DNA from: Lamellibrachia columna
Taxonomy: Eukaryota; Annelida; Polychaeta; Sabellida; Siboglinidae
DNA: 64,000 bases
Direction: 5' to 3'
Assembly: GCA_963662155.1 (NCBI GenBank)
Contig: OY759267.1
Span: 16,520,489-16,584,488, forward strand
The notes beneath the pieces are model-generated. The model was not told the origin of the DNA. It made no database searches and saw only the letters and a program-made list of their open reading frames with translations. Of this stretch, positions 32,499-43,906 are shown piece by piece. Positions within the stretch are counted from its first letter, which is position 1. Every line of letters begins with the position of its first letter. A program made the position numbers and the translations under genes.

Positions 32499-35069
32499 GA
32501 TTGTTGAAACCATCTGTAGTCATGGAGGAAACAGAACTTCGTCAGCGTATCACAGAGCCGAGTGAAAGTAGCATTGAGGATGTTATACCTGTCCATAGCA
32601 AAACCAGTTCTATTACGAAGCATCATGAAGGCTTCCACACACTGTGTGTTATGGAGTTTGCTGTGGGGATGCCAGCTTCCACAACAGAATGGCTGCTGTC
32701 GAAGATTCAGGCTTCTCAGAATGATGGCGGTGGTGAATTACAGGCTGAACTAGTGCAAGATGACACTGGAAAGGTGCACATTCAATCAGATAGCTAAAGC
32801 TTCAGTTTCATTTAATTGGATGTAGCGAAACTTTAAAAAGATTCCAAAGCAAACCAACTTTGATGACAAGTGGATAAGGAAGGTGTTGGCTTATCGAGAG
32901 TCCAAAAACTTTTCATCTATGTGTAGATTCTGAGATATTTGTCAATTTTGTTTTTAAACATATTCGCACTGCTAGCATTTACACAATCTAGTACTACATG
33001 TTTTCCATTAATTTATCATCTTGTGTGGGAAGTAATAGTTTCTGATATCTAATCTACACTGTTCCTTTACTAATGTTACTGTTTACCCAGCTGACATATC
33101 AAAAATGGTGGAATAATTTATTATTGAACCAAAAGTTTGTGTGTGGCAGTTGAATGCACAGCTTAATGCTTTTGCAGAGAAGTCAAATTGATGTTTAAGT
33201 GATGCCAAAGATCTGCCAGGGTTTGAATATTGGGGAACATTTTTATGCTTTTTATATCAGTAAAATTATATGAATTGTTATTCTAAAATTATCTATGATT
33301 AACTGTCTGTGATTAACTACAAGTACTACTGAAGCTCAGCCAAATACCCTAGTCACTGCGATTGACCTAACTTGAGGTGTTGTATACTGATAGCCGGCTA
33401 TGATTCATGTTGGTGCCACCACCGAGCGACTCCTCATAGCAGCTGAATTGATGGAGTTGAAGAAGCCGTATCATGATGGCAGTCTTCGGGAAGTCTCTGT
33501 TGGTGACCTAAAAAACTTCCAGAATACAGGTATGTTGTGGCAACACTCTAAAACAGGCCCATGTTACAGGCCTACTTATTTATGTTACAGGCCTACTTTG
33601 AGTGCAATGTTACAGGCCTACTTTGATTGCAATGTTACAGGCCTACTTTGAGTGCTATGTTACAGGCCTACTTTGAGTGAAATGTTGAATAAAATACTGC
33701 AGAGATAGTCAATGTTGTTTTTAATGGCTTGTAAAGCACGACACAAGACTTTGTGCCATGCTTTACAAGCACACTCATATGATACAACATCATTAGCAAG
33801 ATGCTATATATATATATAGATATATCGACTGACACACAGACATATAGGCACAGACAGACACACAGGCACACACACACACACACACACACAGGCAGAAAGA
33901 CAGACACACAAACATACAGATTGACACACACACACAGAGAGACACACAGACAGACACGCACATGCACAGACACACGCATGCAAGCACACACACTGTGTGT
34001 TAATAACTGTGTTCAAGCTTGAGTGAAAATGGCTGGAGAGAGAGAGATATAAATTAGATACCAAAAAATAAGGTGAATCTTATGACAGCCAGGAAAACTA
34101 TATTACCAAAAACCTGTCACAAAATTCACATACATATTTCAAATAATAATTAATTTGGATCATATTTTCACAACTGTATAACTTTTATTTCAGACGATCT
34201 TGATGCTTTCTTGCTGATGGCGGAGAAACAGAGGATTGTGTTACATGAGATGAAGTTGATCCGTGCGCCGGAGGATGACCTTGAAATACCTGGGTTTGAC
34301 GAATTGAAGCTGTACCCGGGAGAAGTCATCAGTAAGTGTCTGAGTCCACTGTTGCAACATCCATCAATATATCTCAGTTTGCACGACGAACTCCTTATGA
34401 GTATGCACTGCAAATGAGGGGATCTATGTAAATATATGGGTTCGTTTGCAGGTCTTGTGGATTTCTTTTACCAGTCTTACAGGTGTGTACCACTCGTAGT
34501 CCAGGAGCCATTTCTCACTGGAGACCAAATAAGGAAAATCGTTCAACAACCCCTACAGAAAAGATTTGACTTCACAGGGTGTTAGAATAGACTCTATGGA
34601 ACACCTCCAGGCAGTATGTAGCGTAAAAGTGAATATCTTTGTCCAGACTCAACCTATTTTCAATATATTGAACATTGGTTGCGTGTGAACAAAGTCAAAG
34701 ATATTCACATTTACGTTACCCCCTCCATCTAAATTTTAGCAGCCCGCAGTAATGGACCCTTGGCATGTATAGTGGCCTGTAGAACTTCTGACACCATAAT
34801 TTGAAATCACATACCACCTGGAGTCTATTCTACCACTCTGTCAAGTCAAACCTTTTCGGTAAGGGGTGTTGAATGATTAAATTTTTCTCAGATCTTGCTC
34901 CTGGACTATCAGGCACATATGATAAAGCCACTGATTCTCTTCAATGTTACAGTTCCCAAATGCCTCAACACGGGCATCATTGTGAAGTTGTTTCCACTGC
35001 ATGATAAGGAGGAACTGAAGCGACTCGAGAAGGAATGGTATTTCACTGTCATCAACATCCAACCGTTAG
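32499..35069 (+). CDS. ANO10: ANO10 exons 1-4 (cytosolic N-terminal domain)
   Basis: Exon 1: acceptor CGTGTTGCAG, exon 32499-32773, ATG at 32522, [17 protein letters not shown] then [20 protein letters not shown], with donor GTGCAC. Exon 2: 33394-33529, [20 protein letters not shown], 45 codons plus 1 base. Exon 3: 34194-34331, (D)[20 protein letters not shown], then [13 protein letters not shown]. Exon 4: 34953-35069, [20 protein letters not shown]. The exon 4 acceptor is AATGTTACAG at 34952, chosen because it alone keeps phase and gives the exact spacing between LYPG and FPLHD known in the family; the open frame upstream (from 34895) is therefore intronic. Confidence 0.9.
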
Positions 35070-38000
35070 GTATTGATAGTTTTATATGAATCATCTTATG
35101 TTTTCATATTTTAATATCATCGGAATGGTTTATTTTTGTGAGAAAACCTATTGTAGATCACTGTGTTATCCATGGCATGTTTGGTTCAAATAAAGTGGAT
35201 GTTCTGCAGATATATGTTTTAATGGTCAGTATATTTTTTAAAACAGGTAATAGGAATTATATTGTACTAATATTAGAAATGGAGAAACGTTACAACAACC
35301 TGTACTAGAAATGTAATTCATTATATTCGCTTCATCAAAACATGTGCAAAGTTCAAATTTAGCTTCATTTATCGGAATAGTTGATGTGATAATCAGCAGG
35401 GGAGAAAACAAATCTTGTATCTGTTTGAGTACTTGGTGATAGCAGAGTTATTTAGTCTGACCTGGAAATGTTGAGGATTTAATAAAAGTGGATATAAACG
35501 AAACCAGGTTTCGCCAAAAAAGTTGATTACCAACAAGAAATAATTGTTGTTTTCAGATAAGATACGTGAGTACTTTGGAGAGACAGTGGCCATGTACTTC
35601 GCCTTTCTCGGCTTCTACATGATGGCGCTGATCCCGCCGGCATTCATGGGCTTTCTGACTCTGCTCCTGACGTGGCAGCACATCACTATGCAGGTGTGGT
35701 TCTGTGTCATGAACCTCATCTGGGCGACAGTCTTCCTTGAGATGTGGAAGCGGTACGCCGCCACACTTGCGTACAAGTGGGGCTCACTCGGCGAGATGAA
35801 ATTCGAAGCGGCACGTGCCGAATACTATGGCAGTCTGGGAACGAACGCCATAACCGGCCGACTGGAACCGAAGTATCCAAAGAGAAAACGGGTGGCGAAA
35901 TTCTACGGTGGATCAGTTCCTGTTGTCGCGTCATGTCTGCTAGTGGCTGTCATGATCATGCTCGTGTATTTTCGTGTCCAGGCCATGGCCGAGAAGTATC
36001 ACCAGGAAGAGAATGGGTACTTGAGTGGGCTGCTATTGCGTTTGCCAAGTGCTGTCTATGCTACTGTCATCTCTGTTATGAATATTGGTTATAGGAAGCT
36101 GGCAAAGAAACTGAATGACTGGGGTGAGCGATGTTTCTTATTTATGGACTGATTGCTGATTATCACATGACCTACAGTGGACTCTGCTTAATAGAATCAA
36201 TTTGATTATAATAAGAAGTTGATTCACTTTATTGAAGCAATACATTTTATTACATAGGGAATATGGAACGATTCTGTCCGAGCCAGTATATCTTATTCTA
36301 CTCTATGGCTGATTATGCTACCAGTGATTATGTTAAACAGAGTCCATTGTAATTTTGTATAGAGAAAACCTTAATCAGTAGAGGTTATGTTGATGAAGTT
36401 TCGCTTTTGTGTGCATTATATAAATTGGTGCATGTGAATAATTATTTTTGTAGTCGCAATTTGGTTGCAGTATTTCTAGATGTGATGGGTATGTGGTATG
36501 TTTGTGAAATATTTGCTGAATATTAATCTTTCATGCTGTTAACAGTCGTAGGGGAAATTATGACATCAATGTCAGTGATGTTGTTATGAAAAAAATTTCT
36601 GATTGTCAAGTTTCTTGTACCCTTGCAGAGAACCACCGTTTGCAGTCGGCATATGACAATCATCTCATTACAAAGCTTGTTCTGGTAGGTTACACAAGAA
36701 ATACCAAACACACTCCATCTGACTTGTGCAGTTTCTCAATGATTGTGGTTCACAATCAGACAATTACAATAATATATTTTACAGTATATATCAAGGGAAT
36801 TTCATTGCACAGCATCCTTTGGCTATCGGTGTGTGTCGTTATCTATCTAGTTTGGACTGCTAAGGCATATGTATCATTCTGAATGCCAGGGCATATGTAT
36901 AATTCTGAGTGCTGGGGCATTTGTATCATTCTGAGTCATTCGGCATATGTATCATTCTGAATGCTAGGGCAGATGTATCATTCTGAGTGCCATGGCATAT
37001 GTATCTTTCTGAATGCCAGGGCATATGTATCATTCTGAATGCTAGGACATATGTATCTTTCTGAATGCCAGGGCATATGTATCATTCTGAATGCTAGGGC
37101 AGATGTATCATTCTGAGTGCCATGGCATATGTATCTTTCTGAATGCCAGGGCATATGTATCATTCTGAATGCCAGGGCATATGTATCATTCTGAATGCTA
37201 GGGCAGATGTATCATTCTGAGTGCCATGGCATATGTATCATTCTGAATGCCAGGGCATATGTATCATTCTGAATGCCAGGGCATATGTATCATTCTGAAT
37301 GCTAGGGCAGATGTATCATTCTGAGTGCCATGGCATATGTATCATTCTGAATGCCAGGGCATATGTATCATTCTGAATGCCAGGGCATATGTATCATTCT
37401 GAATGCCAGGGCATATGTATCATTCTGAATGCTAGGGCAGATGTATCATTCTGAGTGCCAGGGCATATGTATCTTTCTGAATGCTAGGGCATATGTATTA
37501 TTCTGAGTGCTGGGGCATATGTAACCTTCTGAATGCTGGGGCATAATTTTCATTCTGAATGCATGATAGGGCATATGTTTCATTCTGAATGCTGAGGCGT
37601 ACTTATCATTCTGAATGCTGGGACATATTTATCATTCTGAATGCTGGGATGTCTACTCACAGAAAAGTAAGAAAGTGCTTATGGAAAGTGAGTTAACACC
37701 ATCCTCCACTGAACTGTTGTCGCATTAAAAAAGTGGAATTGATTATACTGCAAAAACATTTTGTGTATAAATTAGAAAAAGCGGGTCATTTCATCCAACA
37801 AGCGGGACCCTGTAGAAAAACAGCATTTCCTGCCCCAAAACAGTAATGTTGACTATGGTATAATTTTGATATTATTCTGACAGCTGGGGCATATCTATCA
37901 TTTTGATATTATTCTGACTGCTGTGGCATAGCTATCACTTTGATTGCCAAGACATATGTACCATGTTAAATCATTCTGAGGGCGAGGACATATGTATCAT

Positions 38001-39043
38001 TCAGAAAACATTATTTGTACTGCTGGGAAACATGAATAATTCCAACTGCTACTGCTAGGACACATATTGTTTGCACTGCATTGGTTGTGATGACTGTTAC
38101 TGAGCTGTTAATATTTACTGTTTCACTTTCAGTTTGACTTTGTCAACTGTTTCCTATCCCTCTTCTATGTTGCCTTCTACCTCCAAGACATGAAGCTACT
38201 GCGAAGTGTGAGTCTTTACTAGTGTCACTTCTATAAACAAATATTCATACTGTGTATTGTAGTGTATGTATGGAGCATTCCTCAAAGACATGAATGATCA
38301 ATTACTGAATATGTATATGTTATCACTGCCTCTAAATCAAGGATTAATTTTTTTTGAGCAAGTGGTAAAGTTGTATTTGCATTAATATGTATCATTCAAT
38401 TATTTGGAACTATCATAACATTTGCAAACTTAAATTACAACTTGAAGGAATATTGCAGAAGTTTTATTATCTTCTTTTTAAATGTGTAGGGACCACCATA
38501 TGTTTTTCAGTTAATATTGACCATAGTTAACACCTGTTTTAAAAACATTGAAACAATGTTGTGATGCCATTATTGAAAACAACTGTCTCGGTGAATATTT
38601 TTGGATTGAATATTGATTCTAGTCTGAGCGTTTAGCATTTGAATGAAATCAGCCTTTGGAATGGCACTTTCACATAGACATGCAGGAAATGACATAGGTG
38701 CCAACACTTATAATTTCCCATAAGTTTAAAAAAAATTCTTAAATTTCACATTCTTTGGGCATGGGAGGCATTCCTTGCACTTTTGTTAATTTTGAACAAG
38801 GTTTTTCTGTGTTACGGGACACTGCCTGCAGTGGTCAAAGAACAGATCATCAGGTAAAAACTTGTCCATCGACTTTCATGTGAATATTTTAGCTATGTAT
38901 CATCAGCTGCACCAAAGTCTCGCAAGATCCAATCAATATATCTCGGTTTGGTCGACAAGCTCATTTTAAGACAGACAGACATAATTGTTTCTTCATCTAA
39001 TTGTTCAGAATATTACAGTAACAACAACATTATAAAGTGTGTG

Positions 39044-39096
<53 letters not shown>

Positions 39097-42000
39097 GCGC
39101 ATGCGTGTGGTGTAGTGTGTGTGGTGTAGTGTGTGTGGTGTGGTGTGTGTGGTGTGGTGTGTGTGTGTATAGACACGAACATTAATACAGTTATAATATA
39201 AATAATCAATATGCCTCCCATGCGTTTACATTGTGAGTATAAATATCTAAATTGACTATAGAGTAGGTAGTACAAACTGAATGTCGGAGACTCGTATTAA
39301 GATAAATAAAGTTGCTCTCACAGGAGCCACACTAGTCGCTCTCAAGAACTCTTTTTGAGTGGATATCTGTTACCAGTCTTACAAGTGTAGACTACTGGAA
39401 TCAGCAGTGCCCTCTAATGTTCATGCATTTGACAGAATTAAATTTGACTTGTGTAAGCAGAAGATTTTGCTTTGTGTTCTCAGCATCTGGCCACCCTTCT
39501 GATTGTCCAGCAACTGGTCAACCAAGTGCTTGAGTCGGCCATTCCCTATCTGATGTACAAACGGCGCAAGATCAACATTAAGAAACAGGCAAGTTGCAGG
39601 TCACACGAGTCAACAGAAACCCTGGACACTGCGGTGGATAACTGCACCAGACTCCAGGCCAAGATCGAGTCAACGAAAGATACGTATGTGGTAAGTTTAA
39701 AGGTTTTATCTCCCTCCTCAATTTATTTTGCCCAACGTGAATCAGATGTTTGTTGATGTTAAAATCTGCAATGTGTGAATAGTTTAAGTAACACATGAAT
39801 GGTTGGTTCAGTAAAAGAGTGATAATGTAGACCAATATCACAATCTGCAATGTGTGAATAGTTTAAGTAACACATGAATGGTTGGTTCAATAAAAGAGTG
39901 ATAATGTAGACCAATATCACTGCTACCAGTCATATAAAAAATCGTAGAAAACATTATACACAATCAAATTTACAATTACTTTGAACAGCATAGCATGCTT
40001 TATGCACACCAGTATGCCTTTAGAAAACAACCCTCGACAGATCTGGCAGTATTAGACCTAGTTGATAGAACAACTACAGCCTTAGATAATCGTGAAACCC
40101 CAATCAATATCTTTTTAGACTTACCAAAGGCTTTTGACACGTTAGAACACAATATTCTCCTGAGTAAACTAAGTCATTATGGAATAATTATTGTATTAAT
40201 GTATTCAAAAGTTACTTACAAAATCGTAAGCAATACATAGAAATCAATGAAGCTAAATCAGATATCTTCAATATTACCACAGGGGTACCTCAAGGATCTA
40301 TCCTTGGTCCCCTGCTTTTCATAATATACATTAATGACTCACCAAATACAAGTGAAATTTTCAACTTCATAATGTATGCAGATGATACCACCCTGTCTAC
40401 TACTCTTCAGTCATTTTAGTCACTCAAATCTGAAAATCTGTGACAGACATCATAAACAATAAACTAAGCAATATAAATGACTGGCTCAACATTAATAAAT
40501 TATTTCTTAACATAAGTAAAACTTTACATACAATGACACATAAGAAAGTAAATCAGGCACAAATAAAATAAAAGGCACCCTTGTTGAAAGAATCAACAGT
40601 TTTAATTTTCTAGGTTTAATTAACCATCACAAAAACAATTTTGTTGGAGAACCCATACTGACAAAATTGCCAACAAATGTTAAAAAATTATTGGAATTCT
40701 AAATAAATTAAAACACTTTTTATCAACTGAAATAAAATTGACATCATACAATTCACTGATTCTTCCACATATAAACGACTGCATTGTAGCATGGAGCTAC
40801 CGATGTGAACGAATAATTAAAATCCAAGAGAGCACTCCAACGAACAAACCTGAGCAAATGCAACCCACCTACTGACCCAATTTTTTAAAAGTTCAGGCTA
40901 CTAAAAGCAAATGACCTCCTTCGTACACAAGAATAAAAATTTTATTATAAATGTAAACACCACACATTACCTGCTTACCTACAGCACTTGCCATTACAAA
41001 CGAATAATAGTATTCACCATCACAATATGCGTAGAAACAATAACATACATACAAACAGAACAATAAATGACTTTGCACAAAAATAATAGTATTCACCATC
41101 ACAAAACACGTAGAAACAATGACATACATACAAACAGAATAATAAATGAATTTGCCAAAAAATTTATAAAATATAAAATACCACTTCTAGTAAACAAAAC
41201 TCCCGAATCACTAAAAAGTAGAATACTAACACACAGTATACATGTATTCACAAACTATATAAAGACGTATTACTTACAAAATTACCTAGAACAATGTACC
41301 ATATTGAACTGCTATATGTGCCAACAAATACAATGATTGTACGCCCCCCATTGTCCTAAATATCACATTTCCAGATACATTTACAAATACAGAGTGAATA
41401 AACTGTTATCTCTAATGTGTTGGTGACGTATATATGCTATAACAGTAACCAATTTACTTTTATTTAATTCTTACTCTGCATGCAAATTAAACATTTTGAG
41501 GTTACAATTTAAATATCAGGGTGACTCCTATGCTAGCGACCCAGCCTGGTCTTAATAGGAGTCTCCCTGACCCATATTCAACATGTCTTGTTATGTAATC
41601 GTATTTACTGTAAATAGTGATTGGTCTAAATAAACTTGTATTGTATTGTATTGAGTACTTTTGTTAAAAATTATCAAACAAATTAACCTTCATTGTTACG
41701 TCGGGTAACTTGGAAAAGTGTGAATAAACTTATGTCATAGTATATATACATCTTTTGGCCTTTTTTGCCAAATTTTAACCAGAGTCATTCGCCACAGTAA
41801 ACAGGTGTCTTTAATGCTGTCTTGACTGAGTCCAGTGAGATTTTTAAGTTACATTAGATGCTGGATATGCAGCTGTTTGCATGAATGTACAGTCGACAGC
41901 TCTACAACATGATTGCCTTGGTATCCTTCACAATTACCACAACATGTTCTTCTTGCAGAGCACACTGGATGATTACCTGGAGATGTTCCTTCAGTTTGGC

Positions 42001-43906
42001 TACGTGTCTCTCTTCTCCTCCGTCTTCCCAACCGCGGCGCTGTGGGCGCTGGTCAACAACATCGTGGAGATCCGGACGGACGCCTTCAATATGGTGCACG
42101 TCTATCAGCGACCCTTCGCCCAACCAACTGCCGGCATAGGGGCATGGCAGGTATGGATATATCATGCTATTATTGACCTAGAATATGTATGTACACTGTA
42201 TGTTATGCTGCTCCTCCCAGATGCTTTGTATCTTGGGCACCAAACTTTCAGGGGTTCATTTACGACCCCAGGAAGGCGTTACCACTATTATTTTTTTATT
42301 CTGACAATCAAATTACCCTTTATAGTTATTAATTATAATTGTTCACAATGCTGTATATGCGAACAATTACGAATAAAAGAGTTAATTATCCCATCCAAAG
42401 GATGGGAACTTTTGCTAGTAAAAATACATGATCAGTGATCATAGCCAATAGTGACTTCTTATGACATAAGGTATCGGAATGAAATCTCGCTAAGTACGAA
42501 TCTAGAACACAACTTATCAGAACTGAATAAAATCCTTATACGTTGGCGTACATTAGCAATGTTTCTGTACTACATCGTGCGTGTTCCATTGCAGATGGCA
42601 TTTGAGTGTATCAGCGTGCTGGCAGTTATCACAAACACCGCCTTAGTCGCTCTGTCTCCTGCCGTCCAACTCAACATGTCCTGCATGGGGGAAATCAGCA
42701 CCGTCCTTCTGTTTGTACTGGCGGAGGTACGTACCAATAATAGCATTAATATTGATACGTTGAACTGTCAATCAAGAGAACTGGGACTCCAATCCTCAAG
42801 CTGCCGTTTCGAAGCATGGGCAATTTTGTTATGCAATCTTCGTCAAAGTCGTTCCTCCTGGGAGATATGCCCCCGCTGACATCACAAAATAAATGGTGCA
42901 ACTGCATTAGAAGAACCAGCTGCGAGATCACTGCGAATTATCACATTTAGTGATGAATGTATCATCTGTATGTGTAAAATCAGATTGTATTCCCGTGAAG
43001 GTACTTTATCTCAGAAGAGCGGTTTACACATTGATAAAAAAGATTCTTGATAAGCCATCTGGGCCTTTTGGCTTGGATGGCAATCTTGTTAAATCTTGTT
43101 AAAAGACGTTGAAGACTTGCTGTGTTTGCAGCATGCCCTGCTGCTGCTGAAGCTCGTGCTGGCCTACCTCATTCCCGACGAGCCTCGCTGGGTCCGCACA
43201 GCCCTGGATCGAGTCGAGTACCAGTCAAAGCAGGCCTGGCAGAAACAGGTGACCAAAATACTGTAACAAATTTGGCACTATAAAAGTGTAGTTTTATTAT
43301 TATTACCTTAAGTCACACATCCTGGAGGTCTGCACCAGTCGGGGTGTGGTAGCGTAGTGGTTGGGACATCGGCCTCTTAATCGAGAGAATCCTCTTGCTG
43401 CCATTTCGAAGTTTAATAATTTCATTCATTCCTCATTGCCTCAGTTCACTCAACTATATAAACAAGTACCTGGCTGTAGACCGTGATGGATATATGTGAA
43501 CTGGTAATAATTACAGCATGGCTGAATACTTCTAAGAGAAGTTGAGTTGGTGTTGTAAGTGTCAGTGTAAGGCGCATTGAGCGGTCCTACGGAATGCATG
43601 CCGAACTTACATTTACCTTTTATATAAGAACTTACCTTTAGTCGATGTTGCATGAATGAAGCAGAGACTTCTGCAAGTCATTGTCATATACACTAGAAAA
43701 GTAAATGCAAGTTAACACTCCAACATCCTTGGTCACTGTCAGTACGACATAAAATACACTTACAGACTATGCTGTGTTCGTTGTTGCATTACCATGACAC
43801 CCTGAATATCAGCTCTTATCTGTTGTTTTACCAGCGAGCGGACGAAGCCCAGAATCTCCTAAAAGGAAAGCGGGAAGAGATGTCTTCCCAAGGTGTGCAG
43901 CAGTGA
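32522..43906 (+). CDS. ANO10: ANO10 (TMEM16K) orthologue, complete gene, 12 coding exons
   Basis: This encodes an anoctamin-10-type protein. In vertebrates this is an endoplasmic-reticulum TMEM16 protein with calcium-dependent lipid-scramblase activity, mutated in a recessive ataxia. Twelve exons join with GT-AG borders and correct phases into 2061 nt (686 codons plus stop; human is about 660 aa). The N-terminal cytosolic domain (about 1-215) carries LKLYPGEVI and [12 protein letters not shown]. The transmembrane region (about 215-665) carries [111 protein letters not shown] and [20 protein letters not shown] short basic/acidic tail ends VQQ. The first exon edge (32499) lies just upstream of the ATG, so a 5' non-coding exon must exist. 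Exon coordinates are in the following entries. Confidence 0.95.
32840..33075 (-). mobile_element. CR1-like LINE 3' fragment
   Basis: Parallels 15020-15240: AAGTGGATAAGGAAGG, TTGGCTTATCGAGAGTCCAA, TTTGTTTTTAAACATATTCG, CACTGCTAGCATTTACACAA. More diverged and without an open frame. ANO10 intron 1, antisense to the gene. Confidence 0.8.
33543..33685. repeat. Tandem repeat, 25-bp unit x5-6
   Basis: Units of TGTTACAGGCCTACTTTGAG plus TGCAA. ANO10 intron 2, starting 14 bp after the exon 2 donor region. Confidence 0.9.
33727..33770. repeat. 44-nt imperfect palindrome (hairpin)
   Basis: GCTTGTAAAGCA at the left pairs with TGCTTTACAAGC at the right, and CACAA pairs with TTGTG toward the centre, giving a near-continuous stem of about 20 bp with a tiny loop. 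ANO10 intron 2. Confidence 0.8.
33834..33995. repeat. CACAGACA-type microsatellite
   Basis: Compound (CA)n with CAGACA interruptions; neighbouring short TA tract at 33802-33824. Long ORFs across it on both strands are low-complexity translations. Confidence 0.95.
34543..34875. mobile_element. MITE with nested inverted repeats
   Basis: Outer arms of about 60-70 bp: ATCGTTCAACAACCCCTAC with GAAAAGATTTGACTT and GAATAGACTC at the left; reversed GAGTCTATTCTACC, AAGTCAAACCTTTTC and GGGGTGTTGAATGAT at the right. A second, inner pair, GTAAAAGTGAATATCTTTG (about 34622-34640) and CAAAGATATTCACATTTAC (about 34697-34715), makes a separate hairpin. No ORF. ANO10 intron 3. Confidence 0.7.
35557..36123 (+). 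CDS. ANO10: ANO10 exon 5 (TM1-TM3 and first loop)
   Basis: A single 567-nt exon, unusually long for this gene. Acceptor GTTGTTTTCAG, donor GGTGAGCG. It encodes the first three membrane spans ([54 protein letters not shown]) with the basic re-entrant-loop region [12 protein letters not shown] and [16 protein letters not shown]. It closes with [21 protein letters not shown]-richer and free of stops in contrast with the AT-rich introns around it. Confidence 0.95.
36175..36349. mobile_element. pogo/Tigger-type MITE copy 2
   Basis: CAGTGGACTCTGCTTAATAG at the left and TGTTAAACAGAGTCCATTG at the right, flanked by TA on both sides (36173-36174, 36350-36351). About 24-bp inverted termini shared with 19296-19457. 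ANO10 intron 5. Confidence 0.8.
36629..39690 (+). CDS. ANO10: ANO10 exons 6-8
   Basis: Exon 6, 36629-36684 (56 nt): (E)[18 protein letters not shown]. Exon 7, 38133-38207 (75 nt): [20 protein letters not shown] then KLLRS. Exon 8, 39484-39690 (207 nt): [35 protein letters not shown], then a hydrophilic loop about 40 residues long ending [15 protein letters not shown]. All three end in phase 0. The 26-bp minisatellite is in intron 6; the GTGC tract and no coding sequence are in intron 7. Confidence 0.93.
36862..37650. repeat. Minisatellite, 26-bp unit, about 30 copies
   Basis: Units of GAATGCCAGGGCATATGTAT plus CATTCT with GCTAGGGCAG and GTGCCATGG variants in a partly regular order, implying higher-order duplication. 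Degenerate outliers continue to about 38010. ANO10 intron 6. Confidence 0.97.
39037..39170. repeat. GTGC / GTGTGGT microsatellite
   Basis: (GTGC)n of about 14 units, a CGCGCGCATGCG core, then GTGTGGTGTAGT repeats. Alternating purine-pyrimidine, a potential Z-DNA segment. ANO10 intron 7. Confidence 0.95.
39763..39920. repeat. Tandem duplication, 79-bp unit x2
   Basis: 39763-39841 and 39842-39920 differ at one base (GTTCAGTAAAAG versus GTTCAATAAAAG). ANO10 intron 8. Confidence 0.95.
39960..41652 (+). pseudogene. Decayed LINE (RT fragment) in ANO10 intron 8
   Basis: RT motifs in shifting frames: [37 protein letters not shown], then [20 protein letters not shown], and the catalytic [11 protein letters not shown] near 40375-40405, followed by [20 protein letters not shown]. 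Several stops and frameshifts break it. The 3' end is at about 41652, after AATAAACTTGTATTGTATTG (TTGTA tandem tail). It is a jockey/L2-like type, distinct from the CR1-like and RTE-like elements here. An internal local duplication of ATAATAGTATTCACCATCAC occurs near 41005 and 41083. Confidence 0.85.
41959..43906 (+). CDS. ANO10: ANO10 exons 9-12 (C-terminal spans and stop)
   Basis: Exon 9, 41959-42150: [56 protein letters not shown]. Exon 10, 42595-42726: [20 protein letters not shown], then [10 protein letters not shown]. Exon 11, 43132-43248: [39 protein letters not shown]. Exon 12, 43835-43906: [26 protein letters not shown]. Exons 9-11 are 192, 132 and 117 nt, all phase 0. Exon 9 contains the acidic residues of the helix-6/7 region ([15 protein letters not shown]) where anoctamins bind calcium. 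Confidence 0.95.
42763..42832 (+). mobile_element. SINE head fragment
   Basis: CTGTCAATCAAGAGAACTGG, GACTCCAATCCTC (B-box remnant) and GCCGTTTCGAAGCATGGGCA match the 5' part of the SINE at 18020-18270. ANO10 intron 10. Confidence 0.75.
43030..43104 (+). mobile_element. CR1-like LINE 3' end next to ANO10 exon 11
   Basis: GATAAGCCATCTGGGCCTTT, TGGCTTGGATGGCAATCTTG, TTAAATCTTGTTAAA. Ends about 28 bp before the exon 11 acceptor (43131). Confidence 0.85.
43335..43640 (+). mobile_element. tRNA-derived SINE, plus orientation
   Basis: Head GGGGTGTGGTAGCGTAGTGG with TTAATCGAGAGAATCC (B-box decayed), middle CCTCAGTTCACTCAACTATA and AAACAAGTACCTGGCTG, end CTGAATACTTCTAAGAGAAG and GCGCATTGAGCGGTCCTACG. 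It ends in TTACCTTT repeats. ANO10 intron 11. Confidence 0.82.

Noticed and set aside
32050..34064. His/Thr- or Cys/Val-rich ORFs
   Set aside because: Translations of CA/GT microsatellites, as also at 39030, 48801, 50321 and 56265.
34895..34952. Upstream extension of ANO10 exon 4 ([12 protein letters not shown]...)
   Set aside because: Phase does not fit exon 3 and the family spacing matches only the acceptor at 34952.
36862..37650. Regularly spaced repeats resembling a CRISPR array
   Set aside because: Head-to-tail 26-bp minisatellite without unique spacers, in a eukaryotic intron. The same applies to 14470-16078 and 57124-60826.
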